The position numbers were made by a program, and so were the translations under genes. From assembly GCA_947465395.1 (NCBI GenBank), contig CANIAL010000002.1:124001-188000 (forward strand): 64,000 nucleotides of DNA. Direction: 5' to 3'. The notes beneath the pieces were generated by a model. It saw only the letters and a list, made by a program, of their open reading frames with translations. It searched no databases and had not been told where the DNA came from. The stretch is from Alphaproteobacteria bacterium (lineage in GTDB: Bacteria; Pseudomonadota; Alphaproteobacteria; Micropepsales; Micropepsaceae). Shown here piece by piece: positions 44,001 through 54,338 of this stretch; position 1 is the stretch's first letter, and each line of letters opens with the position of its first letter.

Positions 44001-44429
44001 ATGCTGCATCTGATCAAGCTTTGCGTGGGCGTTGACAGCCTGAAGGACCTGGCCGCCTGGCAGAAAAAGCGCCTGAAGGAAAAGCGCGACAAGAGCCAGA
44101 AGCCCGAACTCATCCACATCACCCGCCAGATGCCCAAGCGGGCCGAGGAATTGCTGGATGGCGGCTCGCTCTATTGGGTGATCAAGGGCCAGATCATGGC
44201 CCGCCAGAAGCTGCTGGAATTGCGCGCTATCAAGCGCAATGGCGTGCCGCATTGCGGGCTGGTCTATCACCGCGAACTGGTGGCGGTCAGCCCGCGCCCC
44301 CGCCGCGCCTTCCAGGGCTGGCGTTATTTCGAGGCGGCCGACGCGCCCAAGGATATCGCCGCCATCAAGGGCGGCGCGGGCCTGCCCGAAGCCCTGAAAC
44401 GGGAATTGGCCGCATTAGGGCTTTTATAA
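44001..44429 (+). CDS. DUF1489 family protein
   Basis: This 142-residue conserved alphaproteobacterial protein of unknown function has MLHLIKLCVGVDSLKDLAAW, HITRQMPKRAEELLDGGSLY and WVIKGQIMARQKLLELR, which match the family pattern as I know it. There is no signal peptide or membrane segment and many basic residues, so it is likely cytoplasmic. It starts eight bases after the SDR gene and may be cotranscribed. Confidence 0.85.
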   Translation: MLHLIKLCVGVDSLKDLAAWQKKRLKEKRDKSQKPELIHITRQMPKRAEELLDGGSLYWVIKGQIMARQKLLELRAIKRNGVPHCGLVYHRELVAVSPRPRRAFQGWRYFEAADAPKDIAAIKGGAGLPEALKRELAALGLL

Positions 44430-44452
44430 AAGCTGCCCGCTAAACTGCGGTC

Positions 44453-46117
44453 ATGCAGGGGCGAGTCTCACTTTATGTATTGGCCGCATGGGCGCTGTTT
44501 TCGGCGCTGGCCGTGTATTGGGCCATGCGCGGCGGCGGCATTTCGCTGGATACGGACTCCGCCATGCGGCTGGCCGGTGTGCGCGACCTGCTGGCGGGGC
44601 AGGGCTGGCTCGACACAGCCCAGCACCGCATGAACACGCCATACGGGCTTTTGATGCACTGGTCGCGGCTGGGCGATATCGGCCCCGCCGCGCTGCTTTT
44701 GCTGATGCCGGAAAAGGCCATGCTTTATGTCTGGCCGCTCCTGACATTCCTGCCAGTGCTGTGGGCGCTGGCGCGGCTGGCGGCGCATCTGGCCGGAAAA
44801 GAATTAAGTCGCGGCGCGGTCTTGATCACGCTCGGCCTGGCGCTGCTCTGCGTGGAAACCTATGGCCTCTTCGCGCCGGGCAATCTCGACCATCACAATC
44901 TGCAACTGGGGCTGGTGCTGTGGACGCTTGTTTTTCTTGTTGAGAAACGCGCCGCTTCCGCCGCCATCGCCATCGCGCTGTCCCTGTGCATCGGCCTTGA
45001 AACCTTGCCTTACGCCATCATCGCCATCCTGGCCGCCAGCCTGTGGCTGCGTGATGACCCGCCGCACGCCCGCCGCTTCGGGCTGGTGCTGGCTGGCGCC
45101 GCTGTTCTTCTTCTCGCCGCCATCGTGGCGCGGCCTTACCGTTTTGCTTTTGTCTGCGACACCTATTCGCTCTTCTATGCCGGGCTGCTGGCGGCTGGCG
45201 GCCTGGGGCTGGGGCTGGTTGCAAACCTCAAGCCGGGTACGCGTCTTTTGGGCTTTGCCGGACTTGCCATCGTGCTGGCGCTGCTTGCGGCATCGGAAAA
45301 TCCCGCCTGCCTGGCCGGGCCTTATGCGGGCGTGTCGCCGCATTTGAATGAAATCTTCCTGTCGCGCATCAACGAAGCGCACCCGGCCTGGGTCTTCATC
45401 CATTTCGCGCCCAGCGAGTTCGTGGCGGGCTGGTGCTATGGCGCCTTCGGGTTGCTGGCGGCGCTGCTGCTGCCTTCGTCTCGCGCCCGAAACCTGCTTC
45501 TGGCTTTCGGTGTTGCCGCCATGGCGGCCGCCACATTGCAGATCCGCGAAGCCAACTTTGCCATCCTGCTGGCGCTGCCCGCCATCGGCGGTTTGCTGGC
45601 GCAGCGCGTGCAGCCGCGCAGCGCGCTTGCCGCCGCATTGGCAATCCTGCTTTTCAGTGACGCGGCTTTTGCCCTGGCAGGATCGTACATTGAAAGCGAT
45701 GCGAAGCAGGCCGCACGTATCCGTGCCTTCAACGCCCAGGTTGCCTGCGGCGAAGACGAATCCCTGGCGCCGCTAAAGGCATTGCCACCGGGCCGGGTAG
45801 CGGGTTTCGTGGACCAGGGCCCCGGCGTGCTGGGTTTCACACGCAATGCGGTGATCGCCGGTCCCTATCACCGCGATGGCGACGGCATCGAGGATACCTT
45901 GGCCATCTTTACCGGCACGCCCGATGCGGCTCGCACCATCCTGCAGAAGCGCGGAATCAATTACCTAATGACCTGCAAGGCGGCGCCGGACTGGAATTAT
46001 TACATCGCCAAAGCGCCGGATGGTTTGCTGGCGCGTCTGTCACAAAACCGCGCGCCAGAATGGCTTATCCCAGCCGGCCAAAAGAATGATGTCACGGTCT
46101 GGAAGATCGCGCCCTAG
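44453..46117 (+). CDS. Multi-spanning GT-C-like membrane protein (STT3/oligosaccharyltransferase-like)
   Basis: This 554-residue protein has about 10-12 hydrophobic segments and a soluble C-terminal part (about 420-554). The first large loop contains LDTDSAMRLAGVRDLL and NTPYGLLMHWSRL, and the second contains APGNLDHHNLQLGL. An acidic first-loop motif plus a D-H-H motif is the arrangement seen in STT3/AglB-type GT-C transferases. Donor and acceptor are unknown, and a non-transferase role is possible. It is convergent with the D,D-carboxypeptidase gene, sharing the bases CTAG as both stops. Confidence 0.7.
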   Translation: MQGRVSLYVLAAWALFSALAVYWAMRGGGISLDTDSAMRLAGVRDLLAGQGWLDTAQHRMNTPYGLLMHWSRLGDIGPAALLLLMPEKAMLYVWPLLTFLPVLWALARLAAHLAGKELSRGAVLITLGLALLCVETYGLFAPGNLDHHNLQLGLVLWTLVFLVEKRAASAAIAIALSLCIGLETLPYAIIAILAASLWLRDDPPHARRFGLVLAGAAVLLLAAIVARPYRFAFVCDTYSLFYAGLLAAGGLGLGLVANLKPGTRLLGFAGLAIVLALLAASENPACLAGPYAGVSPHLNEIFLSRINEAHPAWVFIHFAPSEFVAGWCYGAFGLLAALLLPSSRARNLLLAFGVAAMAAATLQIREANFAILLALPAIGGLLAQRVQPRSALAAALAILLFSDAAFALAGSYIESDAKQAARIRAFNAQVACGEDESLAPLKALPPGRVAGFVDQGPGVLGFTRNAVIAGPYHRDGDGIEDTLAIFTGTPDAARTILQKRGINYLMTCKAAPDWNYYIAKAPDGLLARLSQNRAPEWLIPAGQKNDVTVWKIAP

Positions 46118-47892
46118 CGGCTTGCGACGGCAGCAAAACAGGTCTGCCCGCGCTGGGTCAGGCGGTCGCACACTTCGCGGGCCTGGCGTTCCCCGAACAG
46201 GCCAAAGCGCGCCCGGTACATGGTGTGACCGCCCGCGGCCTGGAACGGCACAACCAGCTCCGCCGCCTTGCCCAACACATCCATGGATTTCTGCGCATAG
46301 GCGCTGAGCTGCGCCTTGGCCAGCGCCTGGTCGGCATAGGCGCCGATCTGCACCGTCCAGTTGCGGCCATTGACACCCTGGTCACTGTCATCCGCCACCG
46401 GCTTGGCAACGGGCGCAGGCTTGGCGATGGACGCCATTTGCACCGGCTTGGGCGCGGGCTTTGCCACAGGCAATGCCGTATCCGCACCCGACAGCGACGG
46501 GCGCGTGGTCGGCATGGTGCTGGGCGGGGCTGTTGTTGACGAAGATGGGGGCGTCGCATCCGCCAGCTGCACCGGCCGCGGCAGGGGACGCGTGGCGGGA
46601 ATGATGGGCGCGGTGGCGGCGGCACGCAAAGCGGGCGCGACGCTGGCAACGGGCGCGGGCGCAGGCGGCTGCGCCACGGCGGCCAGCTTGGGCGCCTCGG
46701 CATGGATGACGGCAAAGTTTTCGTCCTGGGCGCGGTGCGCTTCGGCGGCGTCTTCATCCGAACTGTCGGTGACCGGCGGCGGCGCGGCGGACGGATTGGA
46801 TTGCGACGGCACGGGCGATAGCGCGGAAAATTGATTCTGAGGGGCCGCGCTGGGCGCCAGCGTGAAACCCGCCACGGCAGGCTGGGCCTGCGCCACCGCC
46901 ATCCAGGGCACGGTGCCGCGCGCCACCAGCGCCGGGTTGACGCGAATCTGCGTGAAGGTGTCGTCCAGCAGCCGCATCATTTCCATGTCGCGGCGAAGCG
47001 CCGTGCGCCCGCCCATCACCACGCCGATCACATGCACGCCGTCGCGCACGACGGACGATGTCAGGTTGAAGCCCGAGGCCTCGACGAAGCCGGTCTTGAT
47101 GCCGTCGGCGCCGTTATAGCGGCCGATCAGATTGTCATGGGTGGGGTAATAGACGCCCTGGTAGGTGAAACCCGGCAGGGAGAAATACGGAAAGAATTGC
47201 GGATAGTCATAGGCCAGGTGCCGCGCCAGCACGCCCAGGTCATTGGCGGTGGTGATCTGCAAGGGATCGGGCAGGCCCGAGGCGTTGTGGTAATTCGTGT
47301 CGCGCATCCCGATCTCGCGCGCTTTCTGCGTCATCATCTCGGCGAAATGGCCCTCGGTGCCGCCCAGCGCCTCGGCAATCACCACCGCCACGTCATTGGC
47401 CGAGCGGATCACGATGGCGCGGATGGCCGTGTCCACGGCGATGGTCTGTCCTCGCTTCAGGAACAGCTTGGTGGGCTTCTGGCGCGTGGCGTGGTCGGAC
47501 ACCGGCATGGGCGTCTGCAGCGTGATCTTCCCCGCCTTCAGCGCGTCGAACAGCAGATACAGCGTCATCATCTTGGTCAGGGACGCGGGATGGCGCAGCG
47601 CCGCTTCGTTGCGGGCGTACAGGACCTTGCCCGTGGCCCCGTCAATCATCAGGGCGGCGTCCTTGTTCGGGTCGGTCGGGCTGCCGGACATGGCCCGCAT
47701 CCGGGCGGCGGGCGCCTTGTTTGCAGAAGTCTTGCGGGCGGCCTTGTGCGTGCGGGCAGCCTCGGCGGGCAGGGACGGGAGGACCAGCCCCCCCAGCGCC
47801 AGGACGGCCAGCACCAGGCCCAGGCGTGACCATCCTCTGGCCCATCGCCACCTGGCAGGGGTCGTCTCAGCGGCTTGTCGCGGCCTCTTCAA
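46114..47892 (-). CDS. D-alanyl-D-alanine carboxypeptidase with C-terminal SPOR domain
   Basis: This 592-residue penicillin-binding protein of the S11 family trims stem pentapeptides. The N-terminal signal sequence (LGLVLAVLALGGLVLPSLPA) is followed by the catalytic domain with HPASLTKMMT (Ser-x-x-Lys), RSANDVAVV (Ser-x-Asn) and DGIKTGFVEASG (Lys-Thr-Gly), all intact. A Pro/Ala-rich linker of about 200 residues leads to a SPOR domain (about 515-592) that binds denuded glycan at division sites. This points to septal peptidoglycan remodelling. Confidence 0.93.
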   Translation of the reverse strand: MKRPRQAAETTPARWRWARGWSRLGLVLAVLALGGLVLPSLPAEAARTHKAARKTSANKAPAARMRAMSGSPTDPNKDAALMIDGATGKVLYARNEAALRHPASLTKMMTLYLLFDALKAGKITLQTPMPVSDHATRQKPTKLFLKRGQTIAVDTAIRAIVIRSANDVAVVIAEALGGTEGHFAEMMTQKAREIGMRDTNYHNASGLPDPLQITTANDLGVLARHLAYDYPQFFPYFSLPGFTYQGVYYPTHDNLIGRYNGADGIKTGFVEASGFNLTSSVVRDGVHVIGVVMGGRTALRRDMEMMRLLDDTFTQIRVNPALVARGTVPWMAVAQAQPAVAGFTLAPSAAPQNQFSALSPVPSQSNPSAAPPPVTDSSDEDAAEAHRAQDENFAVIHAEAPKLAAVAQPPAPAPVASVAPALRAAATAPIIPATRPLPRPVQLADATPPSSSTTAPPSTMPTTRPSLSGADTALPVAKPAPKPVQMASIAKPAPVAKPVADDSDQGVNGRNWTVQIGAYADQALAKAQLSAYAQKSMDVLGKAAELVVPFQAAGGHTMYRARFGLFGERQAREVCDRLTQRGQTCFAAVASR

Positions 47893-48027
47893 ACCTTCAC
47901 CCCGGGCTTCCTTGCCTCGAAAAAACCAAATTGCGACGCCTTCCGCAAGCCGGAATGACGAATCCGCGATATTTTACGGGCATTTAGGGGGTAACCGCCA
48001 TCCCCGTAAAGTTGCCCCAAAGTTAAT

Positions 48028-48040
48028 GGTGCGGTGCAAC
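48028..48040 (+). promoter_or_regulatory. PhaR-like operator half-perfect copy upstream of the phasin promoter
   Basis: GGTGC-GGT-GCAAC, related to the better palindrome at 48085-48097. It lies just upstream of a TTGACG box at 48050-48055. Confidence 0.45.
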
Positions 48041-48049
48041 AAAGAACCC

Positions 48050-48080
48050 TTGACGATGCCCGCCCCCGTAGGCATATACG
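48050..48080 (+). promoter_or_regulatory. Probable phasin promoter
   Basis: TTGACG (48050-48055) and TATACG (48075-48080), spacer 19, or CATATA at spacer 17. It is framed by two GCAAC-type operators, with the downstream one over the expected start site. The 5' untranslated region would be about 50 bases. Confidence 0.4.
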
Positions 48081-48084
48081 TCAT

Positions 48085-48097
48085 GTTGCACTGCAAC
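48085..48097 (+). promoter_or_regulatory. PhaR-like operator palindrome
   Basis: GTTGC-ACT-GCAAC, a perfect 5-bp inverted repeat. PhaR repressors of polyhydroxyalkanoate granule genes bind GC-rich palindromes of the TGC-n-GCA type at phasin promoters, so this is a natural candidate. The phaR gene itself is not in the window. Confidence 0.5.
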
Positions 48098-48135
48098 AGG
48101 GCGCTATTGCCCAAGCCAGTTTGAAAGGGATCACC

Positions 48136-48594
48136 ATGAGCAAGGCAAAGACAACCGCCGGCCAGTCTTCGTCGAAGACTTCCGGTGACACCGGCTTCAA
48201 GGCCGGCACGGACGCGTTCAAGGCAGGCTTTGAAAAGGCCGTTGCCGCCCAGGCCGATGTGCTGGAAACCGCCAAGGACAATGTCCAGGCGTATGTGCAG
48301 GCCGCCGCCATCGCCAGCCAGAATGCCGAAACCCTCAACAATGAATTCTATGCCTTCACCAAGCAGTCTTTTGACGACTCGGTGAATGCCGCCCAGGCCA
48401 TCTTCGGCGCCAAGTCGGTGCAGGAAGCCTTCGAAGCCCAGGGCGAATTCGTCCGCAACGCCTTTGAAAGCTGGACCGCGGAACTCACGCGTTTCAACAC
48501 CGCCGCCACCGACGCCGCGAAGGAATCGCTGGCCCCGCTGCAGGACCGTTTCCAGGCCGTGGTCGCCAAGGCCCAGGCCGCCGCTCCGGTCTAG
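48136..48594 (+). CDS. Phasin family protein
   Basis: This 152-residue amphipathic helical protein coats polyhydroxyalkanoate granules. It is free of cysteine, Ala-rich and helical throughout, with TGFKAGTDAFKAGFEKAVAA, YVQAAAIASQNAETLNNEFY and GAKSVQEAFEAQGEFVRNAF typical of the alphaproteobacterial phasin family. ATG 48136 follows AAAGGGATCACC. It is monocistronic: operators lie upstream and a strong terminator downstream. It implies that the host stores PHA. Confidence 0.92.
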   Translation: MSKAKTTAGQSSSKTSGDTGFKAGTDAFKAGFEKAVAAQADVLETAKDNVQAYVQAAAIASQNAETLNNEFYAFTKQSFDDSVNAAQAIFGAKSVQEAFEAQGEFVRNAFESWTAELTRFNTAATDAAKESLAPLQDRFQAVVAKAQAAAPV

Positions 48595-48619
48595 GAAGCC
48601 CACGTCAAGAATTAAAGAA

Positions 48620-48646
48620 GCCCGGGGCTCGCCCCGGGCTTTTTTA
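48620..48646 (+). terminator. Rho-independent terminator after the phasin gene
   Basis: GCCCGGGG (48620-48627), loop CTCG, CCCCGGGC (48632-48639), followed by TTTTTT. An 8-bp GC stem with U-run; two further T-rich tracts follow before clpS. Confidence 0.92.
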
Positions 48647-48716
48647 TTATTTAGGGGCTTTTTTATTTTGGGCTTTTTTCTTTAACGCCCCCCGGATTCT
48701 GGCCTAGGCTGGACCC

Positions 48717-49067
48717 GTGAAAGACACCGGCGACAACAAGGATGGCGGCGGCAAGGATGGCGGCGGCAATGATTCCGGCGCCGGCATCGTCACCCGCACG
48801 CGCGCCAAGACGAAAAAGCCGTCGCTCTATAAAGTTTTACTGCTGAACGACGACTACACGCCCATGGAGTTCGTGGTCCTGATTCTGGAGAAATTCTTCT
48901 CCAAGGACCGGGAAGCGGCGGTGGAAGTGATGCTGCATGTCCATCGCCATGGCGTGGGCGTGTGTGGCGTCTTTACGTATGACGTGGCCGAGACGAAAGT
49001 TCTTCAGGTGAACGAATTCTCCCGGCGGCACCAGCACCCGCTGCAATGCACGATGGAAAAGGAATAG
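48717..49067 (+). CDS. clpS: ATP-dependent Clp protease adaptor ClpS
   Basis: This 116-residue N-degron adaptor passes substrates with destabilising N-terminal residues to ClpAP. The core (about 35-116) has [37 protein letters not shown] and the C-terminal [10 protein letters not shown]. The first 25 residues are Gly/Asp-rich and flexible. It uses a GTG start and lies three bases upstream of clpA, the usual pairing. Confidence 0.96.
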   Translation: MKDTGDNKDGGGKDGGGNDSGAGIVTRTRAKTKKPSLYKVLLLNDDYTPMEFVVLILEKFFSKDREAAVEVMLHVHRHGVGVCGVFTYDVAETKVLQVNEFSRRHQHPLQCTMEKE

Positions 49068-49070
49068 CCC

Positions 49071-51407
<2,337 letters not shown>

Positions 51408-51413
51408 AAAGCA

Positions 51414-51440
51414 ACGGGCCGGAGTTTTCGCCCGGCCCGT
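51414..51440 (+). terminator. Hairpin after clpA
   Basis: ACGGGCCGG (51414-51422), 9-base loop, CCGGCCCGT (51432-51440). No U-run follows, so it is either a rho-assisted end or an RNA-stability stem. Confidence 0.5.
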
Positions 51441-51460
51441 CGCTTATGCTCCGGGCGTTC

Positions 51461-51525
51461 AATAGCTCTCGCATGTCCACTGGACATGCTCGTCTGAGGC
51501 CACGCCGTGGCCCCAGAATGCTATT
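51461..51525 (+). repeat. Cloverleaf-like intergenic structure
   Basis: Outer stem AATAGC (51461-51466)/GCTATT (51520-51525) encloses two hairpins, GCATGTCC/GGACATGC (51471-51489) and GGCCAC/GTGGCC (51498-51512). It resembles neither tRNA nor families I-III. Its right edge contains the stop codon of the reverse-strand membrane protein gene. Confidence 0.5.
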
Positions 51526-51844
51526 TCACCCAATCAGACTTGATGCGCATCGCGAAGGTGATGGTGATGGCGACAATCGCCGCGCCGACGGTGGCGGTGG
51601 CCAGGGCGCTGAAGATCGCCGCCAGCGGCACGCCCACCGTGGGTATGGCCTGCAGCGCCGCCGCGCCCAGGATCAGCACGATGGCGATAAGGTAGGTGCG
51701 GGAGTTCTGCTCGGAATTGCCGTCAATCGCGGAAATGCCGCCCAGTATCAGCAGGATGGCGGCGACCATAGGCACCGGCACAAAGGCAGAGACGATGGCA
51801 AGAAGCACGGCCAGAAGCCGCGCCAGGGCGCATATCTTGTTCAT
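51521..51844 (-). CDS. Small membrane protein of unknown function
   Basis: This 107-residue protein from ATG 51844, which has GGGGGA seven bases upstream, has three to four hydrophobic segments (LLAVLLAIVSAFVPVPMVAA, LIAIVLILGAAALQAIP and FSALATATVGAAIVAITITF) joined by short loops. I do not recognise a family. It is convergent with clpA and appears monocistronic. Confidence 0.75.
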   Translation of the reverse strand: MNKICALARLLAVLLAIVSAFVPVPMVAAILLILGGISAIDGNSEQNSRTYLIAIVLILGAAALQAIPTVGVPLAAIFSALATATVGAAIVAITITFAMRIKSDWVK

Positions 51845-51966
51845 GATGAAGTCCCCCAATGATTTGCTGTTGAAATATTACGGACTCAACGCAAGTGGGT
51901 CAGTGTACCGCCGCAATGCCCGCCAAGGCAGGGTGCCGGTTGCAACGAATCAATGATTCGCAAGGG

Positions 51967-52383
51967 TCAAAGCGCGGCCCTGATTTTCGCCGCCACAGGC
52001 TCCAGCAGCTTGGCATCCACCATGCCGCGCGCATGGAATCCCAGATCAATCCCGGCATCGCGCGGAATGACATGGAAATGCACATGAAAAACACTTTGCC
52101 CGGCGGGCGCGCCATTCAGCTGCGCCAGCATGATGCCGGGCGCGTTCAGGCCCTTTTTCACCGCCTTCGCCACGCGCTGGGTGGTGGCCATCAGCGCCGC
52201 CGCGCCGTCTGCCGACAGGTCCAGTAGATTCTCCGCCGCTTCTTTCGGTATCACCAGCACATGGCCCTCGGCCTGGGGCATCACATCCATGAAGGCCAGG
52301 GTGCGATCATCCTCGAACACCTTCACGCACGGAATCTCGCCGCGCAGGATTTTCGCGAACACATTGCTGCTGTCATAGGCCAT
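51967..52383 (-). CDS. HIT family nucleotide-binding protein
   Basis: This 138-residue Hint-type hydrolase probably acts on adenosine phosphoramidates or related nucleotides. It has FAKILRGEIPCVKVFEDD, AEGHVLVIPKE and the histidine triad FHVHFHVIPR. ATG 52383 is one base beyond the stop of the upstream GNAT gene, so it ends a RidA-GNAT-HIT cotranscribed group. An upstream in-frame extension is not HIT-like. Confidence 0.93.
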   Translation of the reverse strand: MAYDSSNVFAKILRGEIPCVKVFEDDRTLAFMDVMPQAEGHVLVIPKEAAENLLDLSADGAAALMATTQRVAKAVKKGLNAPGIMLAQLNGAPAGQSVFHVHFHVIPRDAGIDLGFHARGMVDAKLLEPVAAKIRAAL

Positions 52384-52384
52384 T

Positions 52385-53515
52385 TCAGTTTCCCTTCCTG
52401 AACGGCCCATGCTGGGCCAGTTCTTCAATATGGTCCGTGACCGCTTCGCGCTCCCGCGTCAGGTAATCCTCCACCGCGCGGCGCAACCCCGGATGCGCCA
52501 CATGATGGGCGCTGTAGGTTTCCACCGGCATGTAGCCGCGCAGCAATTTGTGCTCGCCCTGCGCGCCCGCTTCCACGGTATGAAAGCCGCGCGCAATGGC
52601 GAAATCCATGGCCTGGTAATAGCAAGTCTCGAAATGCAGGAAGGGCACATGCTCGATGGCGCCCCAGTTGCGCCCGAACAAAACGCCGCCGCCAAACAGG
52701 TTCAGCGCGCCGGCGATGTAATGTGGCCCGCGCCGCGCCATCACCAGCAATATCTGTTTCGACAGGCCCTGTCCCAACCGGCTGAAGAAATCGCGGGTGA
52801 GGTACGGACTGCCCCATTTGCGCGAACCCGTATCCTGGTAAAATTCAAAGAACTGGTCCCAATGCGCCTCGGTGATGTCGCTGCCGGTCAGCAGGTCGAA
52901 TGCGATGCCAGCCTCGCGCACCGCGGCGCGTTCCTTCCGCACGCCCTTGCGCTTGGCCGATGACAGCTCGCCCAGGAATTGTTCGAAATCCGCATAGCCC
53001 GGATTGCGCCAATGGAATTGCCGGTCGGTGCGCAGCAAATACCCCGCCCGTCCCGCCGCTTCCCATTCGGGCTTGGTGAGAAACGTGATGTGCAGGGACG
53101 AGGCGCCCAATTCCTTCACTGCCGCCACGCCGGCCTTCAACAGCACATCGCCGCCGCTGCCCAGCAATCGCGGCCCCGTCACCGGCGTGAACGGCACACC
53201 GGATTGCAGCTTGGGGTAATAATCCCCGCCCGCCCGTTCCAGCGCATCGGCCCATGCGTGATCAAAGACATATTCGCCCTGGGAATGATTTTTCAGATAG
53301 GCCGGTAAAACACCCCGCACCGTCCCATCCTCTTCCAGCACCAGATGCGCCGGTTGCCAGCCCGTGCGCGCGGACGCAGACCCGGACGCTTCCAGCGCCT
53401 CGAAAAACTCAAATGTGGTGAAAGGATGCGGCTCGGCATCGCCCGCCGGGTTGGCAAGCCTGTTCCAGGCCTCGCGCCCGATGGCGGCGACACTGTCCGC
53501 CAGCTTCACGCTCAT
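52385..53515 (-). CDS. GNAT-like acyltransferase (DUF482 family)
   Basis: This 376-residue protein of the COG3146 group has FTTFEFFEALEASGSASART, GYADFEQFLGELSSAKRKGV and FGRNWGAIEHVPFLHFETCYYQ, with a C-terminal QGEHKLLRGYMPVETYSAHH. These proteins resemble FemAB/GNAT peptidyl or acetyl transferases, but their substrates are not established. ATG 53515 overlaps the RidA stop (ATGA). It is commonly linked to HIT in alphaproteobacteria, as here. Confidence 0.85.
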   Translation of the reverse strand: MSVKLADSVAAIGREAWNRLANPAGDAEPHPFTTFEFFEALEASGSASARTGWQPAHLVLEEDGTVRGVLPAYLKNHSQGEYVFDHAWADALERAGGDYYPKLQSGVPFTPVTGPRLLGSGGDVLLKAGVAAVKELGASSLHITFLTKPEWEAAGRAGYLLRTDRQFHWRNPGYADFEQFLGELSSAKRKGVRKERAAVREAGIAFDLLTGSDITEAHWDQFFEFYQDTGSRKWGSPYLTRDFFSRLGQGLSKQILLVMARRGPHYIAGALNLFGGGVLFGRNWGAIEHVPFLHFETCYYQAMDFAIARGFHTVEAGAQGEHKLLRGYMPVETYSAHHVAHPGLRRAVEDYLTREREAVTDHIEELAQHGPFRKGN

Positions 53516-53973
53516 GCGATCTCGAAAATGCCGTCCACTTCGACGCAGACGCCGCGGGGCAGGGATGCCGCCCCCGTCGCTGCGCGGGCATGTTTTCCCT
53601 TGTCGCCCAGCACCGCCACGATCAGTTCCGACGCGCCATTGCCCACTTCGGGATGCTGGGTGAAATCGGGCGTGGTGTTCACGAAGACGCCAAGCTTGAC
53701 GCAGGCCTTCACCCGTTCCAGGTCGCCGCCGCACGCGGCCTTCAACTGCGCCAGCAAATTGATGGCGCACAATTTGGCCGCTTCCTTGCCTTCATCAACC
53801 GAGATGTTCTCGCCCAGCTTGCCCACATGCATGATGCCCTTTGGCCCCAGCGTGATCTGGCCGGAAATGAAGACCAGATTGCCCGCCTTCACAAAGGGGA
53901 CATAGGCGGCCACGGGCGCGGGCGGCACCGGCAATTCGATGCCAAGGCTTTTCAGGCGGTCTTCAGCGGACAT
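53512..53973 (-). CDS. RidA family protein (YjgF/YER057c/UK114)
   Basis: This 153-residue protein is predicted to deaminate reactive enamine/imine intermediates from PLP enzymes. It has the longer subfamily form with GNLVFISGQITLGPKG and NTTPDFTQHPEVGNGASELI, ending LPRGVCVEVDGIFEI; the family Arg in SLPRG is present. The start at ATG 53973 fits the family length; upstream in-frame residues are Arg/Pro-rich noise. It is first gene of the RidA-GNAT-HIT group. Confidence 0.92.
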   Translation of the reverse strand: MSAEDRLKSLGIELPVPPAPVAAYVPFVKAGNLVFISGQITLGPKGIMHVGKLGENISVDEGKEAAKLCAINLLAQLKAACGGDLERVKACVKLGVFVNTTPDFTQHPEVGNGASELIVAVLGDKGKHARAATGAASLPRGVCVEVDGIFEIA

Positions 53974-54074
53974 GACAACCTCGTCAGGAAAACACCAGCC
54001 TAGCGCGCTGAAACGGTACTGGAAATAGCCGGGGCGGCGGTTATACTGCCGCTTCGCAAGCTGGAGACTGACAG

Positions 54075-54338
54075 ATGAATTACGGTGCAATCCTCGCGGC
54101 CATGATCGTGGTGCCTTACTCCAGCGCCTTCCTGCCGGGCGTGTCCGGCAACCCGGAACGCCAGGCCTATGTCGGCCAGGAACGCAGCACCTGGGACGCG
54201 GCCGCCCATCCCGCCCGCGCCAATGGCACCGTGGCCTATAACCCGCTGGCGCGCTTGCCCGCCGCCGTGGAAATGTCGCCGGGCGTGAACATGCCCAATG
54301 CCGCCGCCCCGGCTGCCCAGCCCATGCGGGCGCGCTAG
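54075..54338 (+). CDS. Small predicted exported protein, unknown
   Basis: This 87-residue protein has a hydrophobic N terminus (YGAILAAMIVVPYSSAFLPG) that could be a signal or membrane anchor, and an Ala/Pro-rich remainder ending QPMRAR. GGAG lies seven bases upstream of the ATG. Its stop shares CTAG with the stop of the convergent dinB, as at 46114. I recognise no family; it may be a species-restricted gene. Confidence 0.55.
   Translation: MNYGAILAAMIVVPYSSAFLPGVSGNPERQAYVGQERSTWDAAAHPARANGTVAYNPLARLPAAVEMSPGVNMPNAAAPAAQPMRAR

Noticed and set aside
51446-51862. 138-codon forward frame downstream of clpA
   Set aside because: Opposite to the small membrane protein gene, which has a good start and hydrophobic segments; the forward product is Arg/Gly-rich noise.
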